From Viridibacillus sp050279675 (lineage in GTDB: Bacteria; Bacillota; Bacilli; Bacillales_A; Planococcaceae), in NCBI RefSeq assembly GCF_050279675.1, contig NZ_JBNNUK010000004.1, positions 186,001-250,000 on the forward strand: DNA of 64,000 nucleotides, read 5' to 3'. Positions 23,645 to 32,538 of the stretch are shown one piece after another. Positions within the stretch are counted from its first letter, which is position 1. Each line of letters starts with the position of its first letter. The notes under the pieces are model-generated. The model saw only the letters and a program-made list of their open reading frames with translations. It ran no database searches and was not told the DNA's origin. Made by a program: the position numbers and the translations under genes.

Positions 23645-25792
23645 TTGAACAGATTTTTTCGTGGTGCAATAGCAACAATTCTAATTGCATCATCACTTGC
23701 GGCTTGTACACCAGCAGACAAAAAGACAGAGGTAAAAGAAAACAATGATTTAGCAGCAGTAAAACAATACTCCGATAATTATTTATCAAAGGTAAGTGCT
23801 GATTATTCATTTGATTTCGCCAAAAGTCTTGAAGAATTTAAAACAAATGAAAAGCTAGGATATCGTTCGGCAGGATCTGAAGCAGAATTAAAAACTGGCG
23901 AAAAAATTGCAGATGAAATGAAGAAAATTGGGCTTACCGACGTATCAAAAGATGAATTTACAGTTGATAGCTGGACATTCGAAAAAGCAGATATGACATT
24001 TAATACAGTTGATGGTAAAGAGAAGTTAGCTGTTTTAGGGGCATATCAAACTAATTTTGATACAAAGGGAACAAAAGAATTTGATGTTGTTTATGCAAAT
24101 CGCGGTACATCAGATGATTTGAAAAACCTTGATATAAAAGGCAAGCTCGTACTTATAGATGTAAACCAGCGAGAAGATTGGTGGGTTAACTATCCTGCCT
24201 ATCAAGCTCATTTAAAAGGGGCAGCTGCGGTTATAGCCGTACAAAGTGAAGGTTATAGCGAAGTTGATGACGACGCTTTAAATGCACAGGATATTTGTGG
24301 ACCCGATGATGCGCCTGCATTTTCTATGTCCCAAAATGATGCTAAAGAGTTAAAAAAATCACTAAAAGCAAATGACAATAAACTTACTGTTAACTTTGAT
24401 GCCAAATCTACAGTTAAATTCGATCAACCAACATACAATTACTATGGAAAAATCGAAGGTAAGGACCCAGAATCATATATCATCCTTTCAGCACATTATG
24501 ATTCTTACTTTGATGGATTCCAAGATGATAATGCTGCGATTGCCCTAATGATGGGCGTAGCGAAAGGTTTAGTAGACAGTGGCTATAAACCTGAGAAAAC
24601 AATTATCTTTAATGCATTAGCTGCCGAAGAATGGGGCGTTTCAAATACGCGTTATGACTGGTCTACTGGTGCTTACAATCAAATTTTCCGCATCCATCCA
24701 GAATGGGTTGGAAAAGCATTTGCAGACATGAACTTCGAGCTTCCAGCTTATGAGCACACTACAACAAATGAAATTCGTGCAGATTATGAGTTGAAAAACT
24801 TCTTAACTAAGTTCACAAAGTCTGTACCATCAGTTGATGGTGTATATAAAGACGGTATTTCTGTTGTATCACCATTACGCACTTGGTCGGATGATTTTTC
24901 ATTCTCTATTGCAGGTGTTCCATCATTACGAAATGATTTCCAAGATAGCGAATTCATGCATTCACATTATCATACACAGTACGATAATGAAGATACTTAT
25001 AACGGTCAAGCTTTAGAATTCCATTTGAATTTATATGGTCTACTAGCTATGCATTATGACCAAACAGCTGTAACACCTCTTGATTTCACAACACGATTAG
25101 ATGCGTTAGCTAAATCTGTTAAATCTGATATCTTTAAATCTGCAAGCGTTTCTTCAAATGAATTAACAGCAGCAATTGAAGAAACGGCTAAAACAGCGAA
25201 AGAGATAAATGCTCAAGTTGAAAAAATTAATGCTGATTATACAAAAGCATTAGTAGCTGGTGACAGAAAAGAAGTGAAAAAGCTTTATGATGACAGTCGC
25301 TCTTTAAATAGTAGTTTGTTAGCTACTTATAAATATGCTCAAGATCAATTCGTACGTTTAACTTGGGAAGACGAACCAATTTTCCCTCATGAACATGCAC
25401 AAAATAATATCCCTAACTTACAAGGAGCAATCAAGGCACTTGAAAAAGGTGATGCGGGTAAAGCACTAGATGATTATTTATGGTTAATTGATAACAACTG
25501 GTACACTTATGATTTTGACAAAGAAGTATTCGATTACTTCACAGATTATGTACTAGATCAACCTGCAGATCGTTTAATGTGGGGTGCAGGTCGTATTATG
25601 GGTCACGAAGACTTATATGACACAGTAGCATCATTGAAAAAGAAACGTGACCAAAAGAATGCTGATGTTTCTAAAGAATTATCAACTTTAAAAGTAGCTC
25701 TTGAAAGACAAGAAAAATTACTAAAAACATCTGTTCAAGATGAAGTAAAAAGTGTTCAAGAGTTAAATGCACAACTTGAAAAAATGAAATAG
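23645..25792 (+). CDS. M28-family zinc aminopeptidase lipoprotein with PA domain
   Basis: 715 residues. A signal peptide ends in lipobox SLAAC (Cys20), so the enzyme is anchored outside the membrane. Residues about 140-245 form a protease-associated insert (DIKGKLVLIDV; HLKGAAAVIAVQ). The M28 metal ligands follow: HYDSYFDGFQDDNAA (His, Asp), AAEEWG (catalytic Glu pair), ADMNFE (Asp) and a late HYHTQYD (His). The C-terminal 200 residues are helical and not part of the peptidase fold. The start codon is TTG, after AAAGGAATGTGG. It probably releases amino acids from external peptides. Confidence 0.9.
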   Translation: MNRFFRGAIATILIASSLAACTPADKKTEVKENNDLAAVKQYSDNYLSKVSADYSFDFAKSLEEFKTNEKLGYRSAGSEAELKTGEKIADEMKKIGLTDVSKDEFTVDSWTFEKADMTFNTVDGKEKLAVLGAYQTNFDTKGTKEFDVVYANRGTSDDLKNLDIKGKLVLIDVNQREDWWVNYPAYQAHLKGAAAVIAVQSEGYSEVDDDALNAQDICGPDDAPAFSMSQNDAKELKKSLKANDNKLTVNFDAKSTVKFDQPTYNYYGKIEGKDPESYIILSAHYDSYFDGFQDDNAAIALMMGVAKGLVDSGYKPEKTIIFNALAAEEWGVSNTRYDWSTGAYNQIFRIHPEWVGKAFADMNFELPAYEHTTTNEIRADYELKNFLTKFTKSVPSVDGVYKDGISVVSPLRTWSDDFSFSIAGVPSLRNDFQDSEFMHSHYHTQYDNEDTYNGQALEFHLNLYGLLAMHYDQTAVTPLDFTTRLDALAKSVKSDIFKSASVSSNELTAAIEETAKTAKEINAQVEKINADYTKALVAGDRKEVKKLYDDSRSLNSSLLATYKYAQDQFVRLTWEDEPIFPHEHAQNNIPNLQGAIKALEKGDAGKALDDYLWLIDNNWYTYDFDKEVFDYFTDYVLDQPADRLMWGAGRIMGHEDLYDTVASLKKKRDQKNADVSKELSTLKVALERQEKLLKTSVQDEVKSVQELNAQLEKMK

Positions 25793-25858
25793 TTCTATCG
25801 ACATATGATCCTTCAACAATAGGTTCTGGTTGAATGTAGCTGAAAATGAGTCAACTTT

Positions 25859-25922
25859 AAAACACCTTCCAGTTAGTTTGGTATATCTAAACCAAACTTC
25901 TAACTAGAAGGTGTTTTATTTT
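25859..25922. terminator. Long bidirectional hairpin terminator
   Basis: AAAACACCTTC near 25859 pairs with GAAGGTGTTTT near 25908-25918, and an inner pair (AGTTAGTTTGG / CCAAACTTCTAACT) extends the stem. T-rich sequence follows on both strands. Confidence 0.85.
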
Positions 25923-25979
25923 GCCCGTTGCGGCTATTTATAAATAACACTTGTTTTGTTATCCACATTACCTTGAAAT

Positions 25980-26513
25980 TTATAAAAGTGTAGATACCAT
26001 CCCATATATCAATGCAATACAAATAACAAAAGCCGGATGAATTTTAATCTTTTCAAGTAACAAGTAAGAGCCAATCATTATTATTAATGTTGATATCCAA
26101 CCTATACTTAACCAAGCATTTTTTGCGAAATCGAAAGTCATCACTAATAATAATACGGCTATGATCGGGCGAATATATTTCGTTAAATTTTTTACGTATG
26201 GTGATTCTTTGTATTTCATTAAGACACTTAACAACGCTATCATAAGAATCAAAGAAGGTGCAACTGTAGCAAAAACTGCAACAATAATGCCTAAAATGCC
26301 CCCTTGGTCATATCCAACAAAGCCGGCCATTTTTGTTGCTATTGGCCCTGGTAATGCATTGCCCGCTGCGACCATTTCTGAAAATTCTTGATTGGTCATC
26401 CATCCATAGTGCTCAACTACCTCTTGCTGAACCAGGGGAATAGAAGAAGGACCCCCTCCATAACCTAAAATACCAGGAATAAAAAATGCCATAAAAATAT
26501 TCCAATAAATCAT
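25980..26513 (-). CDS. ywrA: Chromate transporter, short-chain subunit (YwrA-like)
   Basis: 177 residues with a single CHR domain: GYGGGPSSIPLVQQEVV near the N-terminus and GNALPGPIATKMAGFVGY, then four hydrophobic segments. Short CHR proteins occur as adjacent pairs and act together as a chromate efflux or anion exporter. Its partner lies immediately upstream with the coding regions overlapping by four bases. Confidence 0.9.
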   Translation of the reverse strand: MIYWNIFMAFFIPGILGYGGGPSSIPLVQQEVVEHYGWMTNQEFSEMVAAGNALPGPIATKMAGFVGYDQGGILGIIVAVFATVAPSLILMIALLSVLMKYKESPYVKNLTKYIRPIIAVLLLVMTFDFAKNAWLSIGWISTLIIMIGSYLLLEKIKIHPAFVICIALIYGMVSTLL

Positions 26514-27106
26514 TTATTATTCCTCCTTTTTACTAGAGGAGCAAAGACGATTATAAAAACCGACAAGATGACAAAAGCCGGGTGTATATTTAATATAGAC
26601 ATTGCAATGAATGAAAGCAAAAGAATAATGAGTGTTTTCTTCCACCCCATAGATTCTCCAGACTTTTTAACGAAATCTAGAGCCAATATACCAAGCATTA
26701 CAGCTACTACTGGTACAACCGCCGAAGCCATTGCCTGAACGGCAGGTATATCTTTATTCGTTTGTAATAAAAATAGCAATATAATCATTAATACAATTGT
26801 TGGGACTACGCTGACTAAAATTGCATTAATTGCACCTACCACTCCAGCTATTCTATAGCCTATATAGCCAGCCATTTTTGTACCAATTGGACCCGGCATA
26901 GTGTTAGCAAGTGCTACTACGTCACTAAACTCATCATCTTCCATCCACTTATACTTTTTCACCACTTCTTGATGAACAAGAGGAATAGCAGATGGTCCAC
27001 CGCCAAATCCTAGCATACCTACTCTAAAAAATGCGGATGCAATCTCTCCATGTAGTCGCAAAATAGGGCGTTCACTTTGGGACTTCACTACATTTTTTTT
27101 TACCAA
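26510..27106 (-). CDS. ywrB: Chromate transporter, short-chain subunit (YwrB-like)
   Basis: 198 residues, paralogous to its partner: GFGGGPSAIPLVHQEVV and ANTMPGPIGTKMAGYIGY followed by hydrophobic helices. Two half-size proteins replace one long ChrA. The start overlaps the end of the ywrD-like gene by seven bases, so the three genes form one transcript. Confidence 0.9.
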   Translation of the reverse strand: MVKKNVVKSQSERPILRLHGEIASAFFRVGMLGFGGGPSAIPLVHQEVVKKYKWMEDDEFSDVVALANTMPGPIGTKMAGYIGYRIAGVVGAINAILVSVVPTIVLMIILLFLLQTNKDIPAVQAMASAVVPVVAVMLGILALDFVKKSGESMGWKKTLIILLLSFIAMSILNIHPAFVILSVFIIVFAPLVKRRNNK

Positions 27107-28704
27107 GTAGCAATAGCTCCATCTGTGCGTGATTCTGTTCCACCCTGTAATACGCCCGTTTCAGGATCCCGCCAAATAATTTGTCCACGGCCAAAACTTC
27201 CACCGTCTGACATCACTTGCACATTATGACCTTTTCGTATAAGTGATTGAGCAATGTAATTTGGGAACTCTGGTTCAACATGCACAGTTTTCCCTCCAAC
27301 CCACTGCCAACGTGGCATATCTAATGTGGCTTGTGGATTTAATTGATGATCCACTGTGTTAGCTACGACTTGGAAATGGCCTTGTGGTTGCATATATCCT
27401 CCCATTACGCCAAATGGTCCGATTGCTTGCCCTTCTTTCGTTAAAAATCCCGGAATAATTGTATGATATGTACGTTTTCCTGGCTTAAGAATATTTGGAT
27501 GTTCCTTATCCAACGAAAAATCATGCCCGCGATTTTGTAATGCAATTCCCGTATCGGGAATCACAATTCCTGAACCAAAACCCATATAGTTACTTTGAAT
27601 ATATGAAATCATGTTTCCTTCTTCATCAGCTGCAGCTAGATAAACAGTTCCACCTTTAGGTAATTCATAAGGTTCGGGATTGATGGCTTGCTTACCTATT
27701 AACGCCGCACGTTTTGTAGCATATTCATCTGACAATAAATGCGGTACATCTATTGGCATGTCATCAAGTTCCGTCACAAATGCCTTTCCATCAGTAAATG
27801 CTAGTTTCATAGCTTCAATTTGGCGATGAATCGTTTCAGCATCTTGCCACTTAGAATCTCCAGTCTGTTTGAAAATGTTTAAAGCCATTAATGCAACTAA
27901 CCCTTGACCATTCGGGGGTATTTCCCACACATCATATCCATTATAAGTAGTAGAAATTGGATCTACCCATTCCACTTTATAATCAGCTAAATCTTCTTTC
28001 GATAAATAGCCACCATGTTGTTTCATAAATGCATCCATTTTCTCTGCTAATTCTCCATGGTAAAAAGCATGTCCATCGGTTTCTGCTATTTTTCTTAACG
28101 TTGAAGCATGTCCAGGGGATGACCACATCTCGCCGATATGCGGTGCACGATCATTCGGTGCAAATGTATCAAACCAACTAGTAAACTCCTCTGATGTACA
28201 TGTTTCCTTGAATTTACGATATGCAGAATCCCAAAACTTCCCTAATACTGGCGAAACAGGATATCCTTCTTCAGCGTATCGGATAGCAGGTTCAAGTACA
28301 TCTTTAAAAGGTAGCTTACCAAATTTTTTAGAGAGCTCTACCCAACCAGCTGGTACCCCTGGAACTGTAATTGGTAATACCCCATATGCAGGGATCTTTT
28401 CATACCCTTTTTCTCGTAATTCCTCAACTGATATTGACTTTGGAGCAGGACCAGATGCATTTAGACCATGTAGTTGATCCTTAGTCCAAACTAATGCGAA
28501 GGCATCTCCACCAATACCATTTGAAGTTGGTTCTACAACTGTTAATGCAGCCGCTGTTGCAATGGCAGCATCAATTGCATTCCCGCCTTTTTGTAAGATT
28601 TCTAGTCCTGCTTGAGCAGCTAATGGTTGTGAAGTTGCCACCATACCTTTTCTTCCAAATACGGTATGGCGCTTTCCCGTAAACGGGTGAAATAAATGAT
28701 CCAT
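27100..28704 (-). CDS. ywrD: Gamma-glutamyltransferase-family Ntn hydrolase (YwrD-like)
   Basis: 534 residues of the GGT family. The precursor is expected to cleave itself before the threonine of KGGTVYLAAADEEGNM (about residue 345), which becomes the nucleophile of the small subunit. GFGSGI and NRGHDF follow as substrate-binding segments. There is no signal peptide, unlike secreted Ggt, so it is probably cytoplasmic, as for YwrD. The link with chromate transporters (as in the B. subtilis ywr cluster) suggests a shared stress role, not proven. AGGAGAGG precedes the ATG, and this ribosome site lies in the decayed end of an Opp-type gene. Confidence 0.88.
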   Translation of the reverse strand: MDHLFHPFTGKRHTVFGRKGMVATSQPLAAQAGLEILQKGGNAIDAAIATAAALTVVEPTSNGIGGDAFALVWTKDQLHGLNASGPAPKSISVEELREKGYEKIPAYGVLPITVPGVPAGWVELSKKFGKLPFKDVLEPAIRYAEEGYPVSPVLGKFWDSAYRKFKETCTSEEFTSWFDTFAPNDRAPHIGEMWSSPGHASTLRKIAETDGHAFYHGELAEKMDAFMKQHGGYLSKEDLADYKVEWVDPISTTYNGYDVWEIPPNGQGLVALMALNIFKQTGDSKWQDAETIHRQIEAMKLAFTDGKAFVTELDDMPIDVPHLLSDEYATKRAALIGKQAINPEPYELPKGGTVYLAAADEEGNMISYIQSNYMGFGSGIVIPDTGIALQNRGHDFSLDKEHPNILKPGKRTYHTIIPGFLTKEGQAIGPFGVMGGYMQPQGHFQVVANTVDHQLNPQATLDMPRWQWVGGKTVHVEPEFPNYIAQSLIRKGHNVQVMSDGGSFGRGQIIWRDPETGVLQGGTESRTDGAIATW

Positions 28705-28706
28705 TT

Positions 28707-28948
28707 TTATACCTCTCCTGACACAATACTAGTCCCAGCATAATGACATGCTACAAAGTGACCGCTTGTATTTTCTTCTCACTGTGTTTTTTCTGTTTTC
28801 AAATACCTTTTACTGCCGAACATCTTGTATGGAATGGACAACCTGTTGATAGATTTGCTTGATTTGGCAAATCTCCTTGAAGTCTTACACGCTGAACTTT
28901 ATTGTTTTTAATTTTTTTATCTTTACTAGTCAATAGCTCCATTCTCAT
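28707..28948 (-). pseudogene. C-terminal relic of an oligopeptide ABC transporter ATPase (Opp/Dpp type)
   Basis: Minus-strand frames give VQRVRLQGDLPNQANLSTGC and then PFHTRCSAVK before a stop, and in another frame GHFVACHYAG to a TAA at 28709-28707. These are the C-terminal cysteine-rich segments typical of OppD/DppF ATPases, broken by a frameshift and a shortened middle. The ATPase core is absent. It has no functional product. Its last bases supply the ribosome site of ywrD. Confidence 0.75.
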
Positions 28949-29340
28949 CACCTTTTAATATCCAACATTATATTATTTTTAACTAGTATTTAATTAATAT
29001 AACTAAAACCTATTCCTAGATTAACAATAAACGAAAAGATATGAATATTCAGATATTTATACTCATTAATAACTCATTCCATATACTAAATGTACAATAA
29101 TTTCCTATCAACATAAAAGGTTTTTTTCTAAGTTATATAAATCTACAACTTAGTACTCCTTCTTTTTAAAGCACTCTATTTGTATCAAAAGAGCTTAATA
29201 TGTCCCGGGAAATTATTTTCATATAAATTATTTAAACCAATTTCATATTAAGGATTTATCTATTTCCCTTCACTTTGACCATATGAAAAGGTTGCCACCA
29301 ATTCTGTGAGTTAGAATTTGGTGACAACCTATTTAAATAG
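28949..29340. other. Intergenic region with terminator at 29289-29332
   Basis: Mostly AT-rich with no open frame that has a ribosome site. At its right end AGGTTGCCACCAA..TTCT (29289-29305) pairs with AGAATTTGGTGACAACCT (29313-29330) to form a strong hairpin followed by T-rich sequence on the minus strand, which ends the yxd-type operon. Confidence 0.75.
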
Positions 29341-29700
29341 TTATTTTAATTTCGCTTGTGTTTCTTTTGGAATATCCGAAACCTTAACTTCATCGTATGA
29401 AGAAACGCCTTTTTCGTCTTTTACATAAAGCATTAAATATGCATCATTACGTAAGTTTTTACTTGCTGTGAATTCAAATGTTTTTGCCTCACCTTTCGCA
29501 TTTACACCTTCTAGGTTATAAACATAAGTTACAAATATTTTCCCATCAGATTGCTTCTCTTCTTTTTTCAAACCATCTTCTGTTATATGCACATAATAGT
29601 TATCTGCATTCATACGATTAAAATCAATTTTCCCTAATACTACAATGCCTATAACACCAATTAGGATCAGTACGCCAATTGTAATTAAAATTTTTTTCAT
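29341..29700 (-). CDS. yxeA: YxeA-family small exported protein
   Basis: 119 residues: an N-terminal membrane anchor (about 3-22), then a beta-rich domain (VYNLEGVNAKGEAKTFEF; LMLYVKDEKGVSSYDEVKVSDIP) matching the YxeA/DUF1093 family. The start is ATG 29700 after GAAGG; the frame extends a few codons upstream. In B. subtilis yxeA follows the yxdLM transporter genes, as here, so it probably assists peptide resistance or signalling at the membrane. Role unknown. Confidence 0.85.
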   Translation of the reverse strand: MKKILITIGVLILIGVIGIVVLGKIDFNRMNADNYYVHITEDGLKKEEKQSDGKIFVTYVYNLEGVNAKGEAKTFEFTASKNLRNDAYLMLYVKDEKGVSSYDEVKVSDIPKETQAKLK

Positions 29701-29705
29701 TATTA

Positions 29706-31616
29706 TCATCCTTCTCTTTTATTATTTTGAGTAATAATTCGATTATATGAAGAAACCGTTAATACATAATAGATTCCATAAATAGCTGTGTAAGCGACCA
29801 TCCATATGATAACTGGCTTAGTGAAATCCATTGAAAATAATTTTGAAAATGCTGTTAATGCGACCGCACTATGTGCAAGACCAATGACAAGTGGTACAGC
29901 AAAAATAACAAATACTTGAGATGCCACTGTTTTTCTCATTTCTCTTGCACCAACACCCATTTTATAAAGCATATTGTATTGTGACTTATCTTCCTCTGCT
30001 TCTGTCAGTACTTTGAAGTAGATAATACTACCTGTGGCTGCTAGGAAGACAAGCCCTAAGAAACTACCAATGAATAATAATGAACCCATTCCTTCAATAC
30101 CGTTTTGATAATCCTCAGGTGCGCTTGAAAATTGTGCTTCATCAGGCAATACACTAGCAATTTTCTTAGATAGATCCGTTGTTGCGTCATCTACTCCAAT
30201 AGCACGGAATTGCACACTCTCACCTTGTTTTTCAAGCTCTTTATACTGCTCATTTGTGACTATGAGTGTCATACCTGCCATTAGGTTTAAGACTGGAACT
30301 TCATGATATCCTTCCAATGTAATTGCTGTTCCTTTTTCCGCTGTAATCGTCTTACCCGCATATTTCGGCGATAGACTTTCATGATATTGAACATCAATCA
30401 TAGTCGCTTTATTGCCTTTTAAATTAAGTTCTTCTTTTTGTTGAAGTTTCGCTAACTTGTTGTATGTTGTTTCATTGATTACTGTGTAGATACGTTTGTC
30501 TCCGTCTGTTCCCATTGCCGAATCAAGTTGCTTCGCCTCAAATGTAACGAATAATGCTGAGATATTTTCATCATATATTGTAGTTGGTAGTAATGATGTT
30601 ACTTTTTCGTTATCGACATTTGCTGTTTGCTCGTACATAAATGTGTTTGGATCAGTGAGCTTTACATTGTCATTAATATTGTAATATAGACTGTAAACCG
30701 CACCTCCAGCCGTTACAGTGGTTGCACTCAAAATCGCGATAACAGTTAATGTACGGGCGTTACCACGAACCCGATAAAGCAATTGTGAAATGGTCATTAC
30801 GTGTAGACCTTTCCAAAGCCACTTTTCACGACGCTTGAATAAAGTTAGAACAAAACCTGTAACACTATGGAACAAAAGGAATGTTCCTATAATAACTGTT
30901 GCTAATATAATAAGTGGTGTAAACATTCCTAAAACACGCCATGCCTCGGATGTTAATAAGTTCTGTAAAGCTAACCAATAACCCGTTCCGATGCTTATTA
31001 CGCCTAAGATAGCGACAATCCATGAAGGCTTGGGTGCTACTTCACCTTTCTTCGATGCATGGAATAGATCGATTAATTTAAATTGATAGATTAAACGATA
31101 TCCTTGGAATGAAGTGATGAAGAAGATAATTAGGAAAACAGATGCTGTATTTATAACCGCTTCCGTTGAGAACGTAAATGGAGCGACAACATCATAACCC
31201 ATTAAACGGATTAATAAGGTAACGAACAATTTTGAACTAAGAAATCCTAGAAAAACACCTATCACTAATGAAAATAACCCCAGTAATAAGTTTTCAAAAA
31301 ATAACATGAAACCAATTTGACGTTTTCTAACGCCTAATAATGCATAAAGAGCTACTTCCTTTTTTCTCTTTTTCATGAAAAACGAATTTGAATATGCGAT
31401 GAAAATAGCAACAAAGAAGAGTAGTACTACGGCGGCTCCACTCATAAGGGACTCCATCTTCTGTGAAGACTTCGTCATATCAGAGACAATATCGCTATAT
31501 TTTAAAGTAACAAAGGTAAAGTAAATGACGATACTGAATACCATCGATGCGATATACAAAAAATATTGCGAGAAATTTCGTGCAATATTTTTTCTAGCTA
31601 AACTAAATAACGTCAT
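29706..31616 (-). CDS. yxdM: Peptide-resistance ABC transporter permease (YxdM/BceB type)
   Basis: About 636 residues with ten predicted membrane helices and the FtsX-like layout of BceB permeases: four helices, a large extracellular domain between about 310 and 510, then further helices. RKKEVALYALLGVRKRQIG marks the FtsX core. BceB-type proteins move or detect antimicrobial peptides with an ATPase partner. ATG 31616 follows GGTGAGG and overlaps the ATPase gene, supporting a tight pair. Confidence 0.88.
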   Translation of the reverse strand: MTLFSLARKNIARNFSQYFLYIASMVFSIVIYFTFVTLKYSDIVSDMTKSSQKMESLMSGAAVVLLFFVAIFIAYSNSFFMKKRKKEVALYALLGVRKRQIGFMLFFENLLLGLFSLVIGVFLGFLSSKLFVTLLIRLMGYDVVAPFTFSTEAVINTASVFLIIFFITSFQGYRLIYQFKLIDLFHASKKGEVAPKPSWIVAILGVISIGTGYWLALQNLLTSEAWRVLGMFTPLIILATVIIGTFLLFHSVTGFVLTLFKRREKWLWKGLHVMTISQLLYRVRGNARTLTVIAILSATTVTAGGAVYSLYYNINDNVKLTDPNTFMYEQTANVDNEKVTSLLPTTIYDENISALFVTFEAKQLDSAMGTDGDKRIYTVINETTYNKLAKLQQKEELNLKGNKATMIDVQYHESLSPKYAGKTITAEKGTAITLEGYHEVPVLNLMAGMTLIVTNEQYKELEKQGESVQFRAIGVDDATTDLSKKIASVLPDEAQFSSAPEDYQNGIEGMGSLLFIGSFLGLVFLAATGSIIYFKVLTEAEEDKSQYNMLYKMGVGAREMRKTVASQVFVIFAVPLVIGLAHSAVALTAFSKLFSMDFTKPVIIWMVAYTAIYGIYYVLTVSSYNRIITQNNKREG

Positions 31617-32370
31617 CAACCTCACCCCCAATTGCAGATAAAGTATCTAAAATTTCTTGGAAAAACTCTTTCCGCGTTTGATCGCGACGGTAGATTTCCG
31701 TTGAAAACTTGCCATCCTTAATGAATATAATGCGGCGGCAAAAACTTGCGGCGAAAGCATCATGCGTAACCATCATAATCGTTGATTCGTTGTTCTCATT
31801 AAGTGAACTTAAGCTTTCTAGTAGGTCTGTTGCAGATTTTGAATCTAGTGCACCTGTTGGCTCGTCAGCTAAAACGAGCGCAGGCTCTGTCACGATTGCT
31901 CTCGCAGCAGCTGTACGTTGCTTTTGACCCCCTGAAATTTGATATGGATATTGACTAAGCAATGATTCAATTCCAAAAATTTCAGCTATTTTTTGGACGC
32001 GTTGTTCAATTTCTTTTGCAGGTACTTTTGCAATTGCTAACGGTAATAGAATATTTTCTTTTACGGTTAGTGAATCTAGCAAGTTGTAATCCTGAAAGAT
32101 AAAGCCAAGATTATCGCGTCTAAAATCTGAGAGCTCAGCTTCCTTCATATCATGTATACCCTTATCATTCATAAAGATTTTACCTTCTGTTGGCGAATCA
32201 ATTGTTGCAAGAAGATTTAATAATGTAGATTTACCTGCTCCTGATGGACCCATAATCCCAACGAATTCTCCATGTTCAATTTGTAATGATATATTTTCTA
32301 ACGCTGTGTAGGCATTCGATGTTTTGCCATATATTTTTTTGACGTTTTCTATTTTTAATAATGATTCCAT
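31603..32370 (-). CDS. yxdL: Peptide-resistance ABC transporter ATPase (YxdL/BceA type)
   Basis: 255 residues from ATG 32370 (GAGGTGA precedes it). Motifs: Walker A GPSGAGKS, Q-loop IFQDYNLL, signature ISGGQKQR, Walker B LVLADEPTGALD and H-loop VTHD. It belongs to the MacB/BceA class. It pairs with the permease that overlaps its 3' end. Upstream direct repeats suggest activation by a response regulator, but no kinase/regulator gene adjoins it. Confidence 0.9.
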   Translation of the reverse strand: MESLLKIENVKKIYGKTSNAYTALENISLQIEHGEFVGIMGPSGAGKSTLLNLLATIDSPTEGKIFMNDKGIHDMKEAELSDFRRDNLGFIFQDYNLLDSLTVKENILLPLAIAKVPAKEIEQRVQKIAEIFGIESLLSQYPYQISGGQKQRTAAARAIVTEPALVLADEPTGALDSKSATDLLESLSSLNENNESTIMMVTHDAFAASFCRRIIFIKDGKFSTEIYRRDQTRKEFFQEILDTLSAIGGEVDDVI

Positions 32371-32405
32371 TTGCGTCACCTCTACTGTCATTTGTTGATA
32401 TACAT

Positions 32406-32458
32406 ACTATATCGCCTCATCCTTACAGCATAATTGTCGTAACCTTACAGGAACCTTA
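32406..32458 (-). promoter_or_regulatory. Promoter with phased direct repeats for the yxdL-yxdM-yxeA operon
   Basis: The motif AACCTTA (plus strand) occurs at 32441 and 32452, and ATCCTTA at 32419: spacings of 11 and 22 bases. This helical phasing is typical of OmpR-family regulator sites. On the minus strand a TATAGT -10 lies at 32411-32406, but the -35 region (ATTATG) is poor, as expected of an activator-dependent promoter. Confidence 0.55.
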
Positions 32459-32538
32459 AATCTTATTCGAGTACTATTAATTGTTATTTTCGCAAATAAA
32501 AAAAGACTTCCCGAATTACAGAAAGTCCTTTTCTATCT

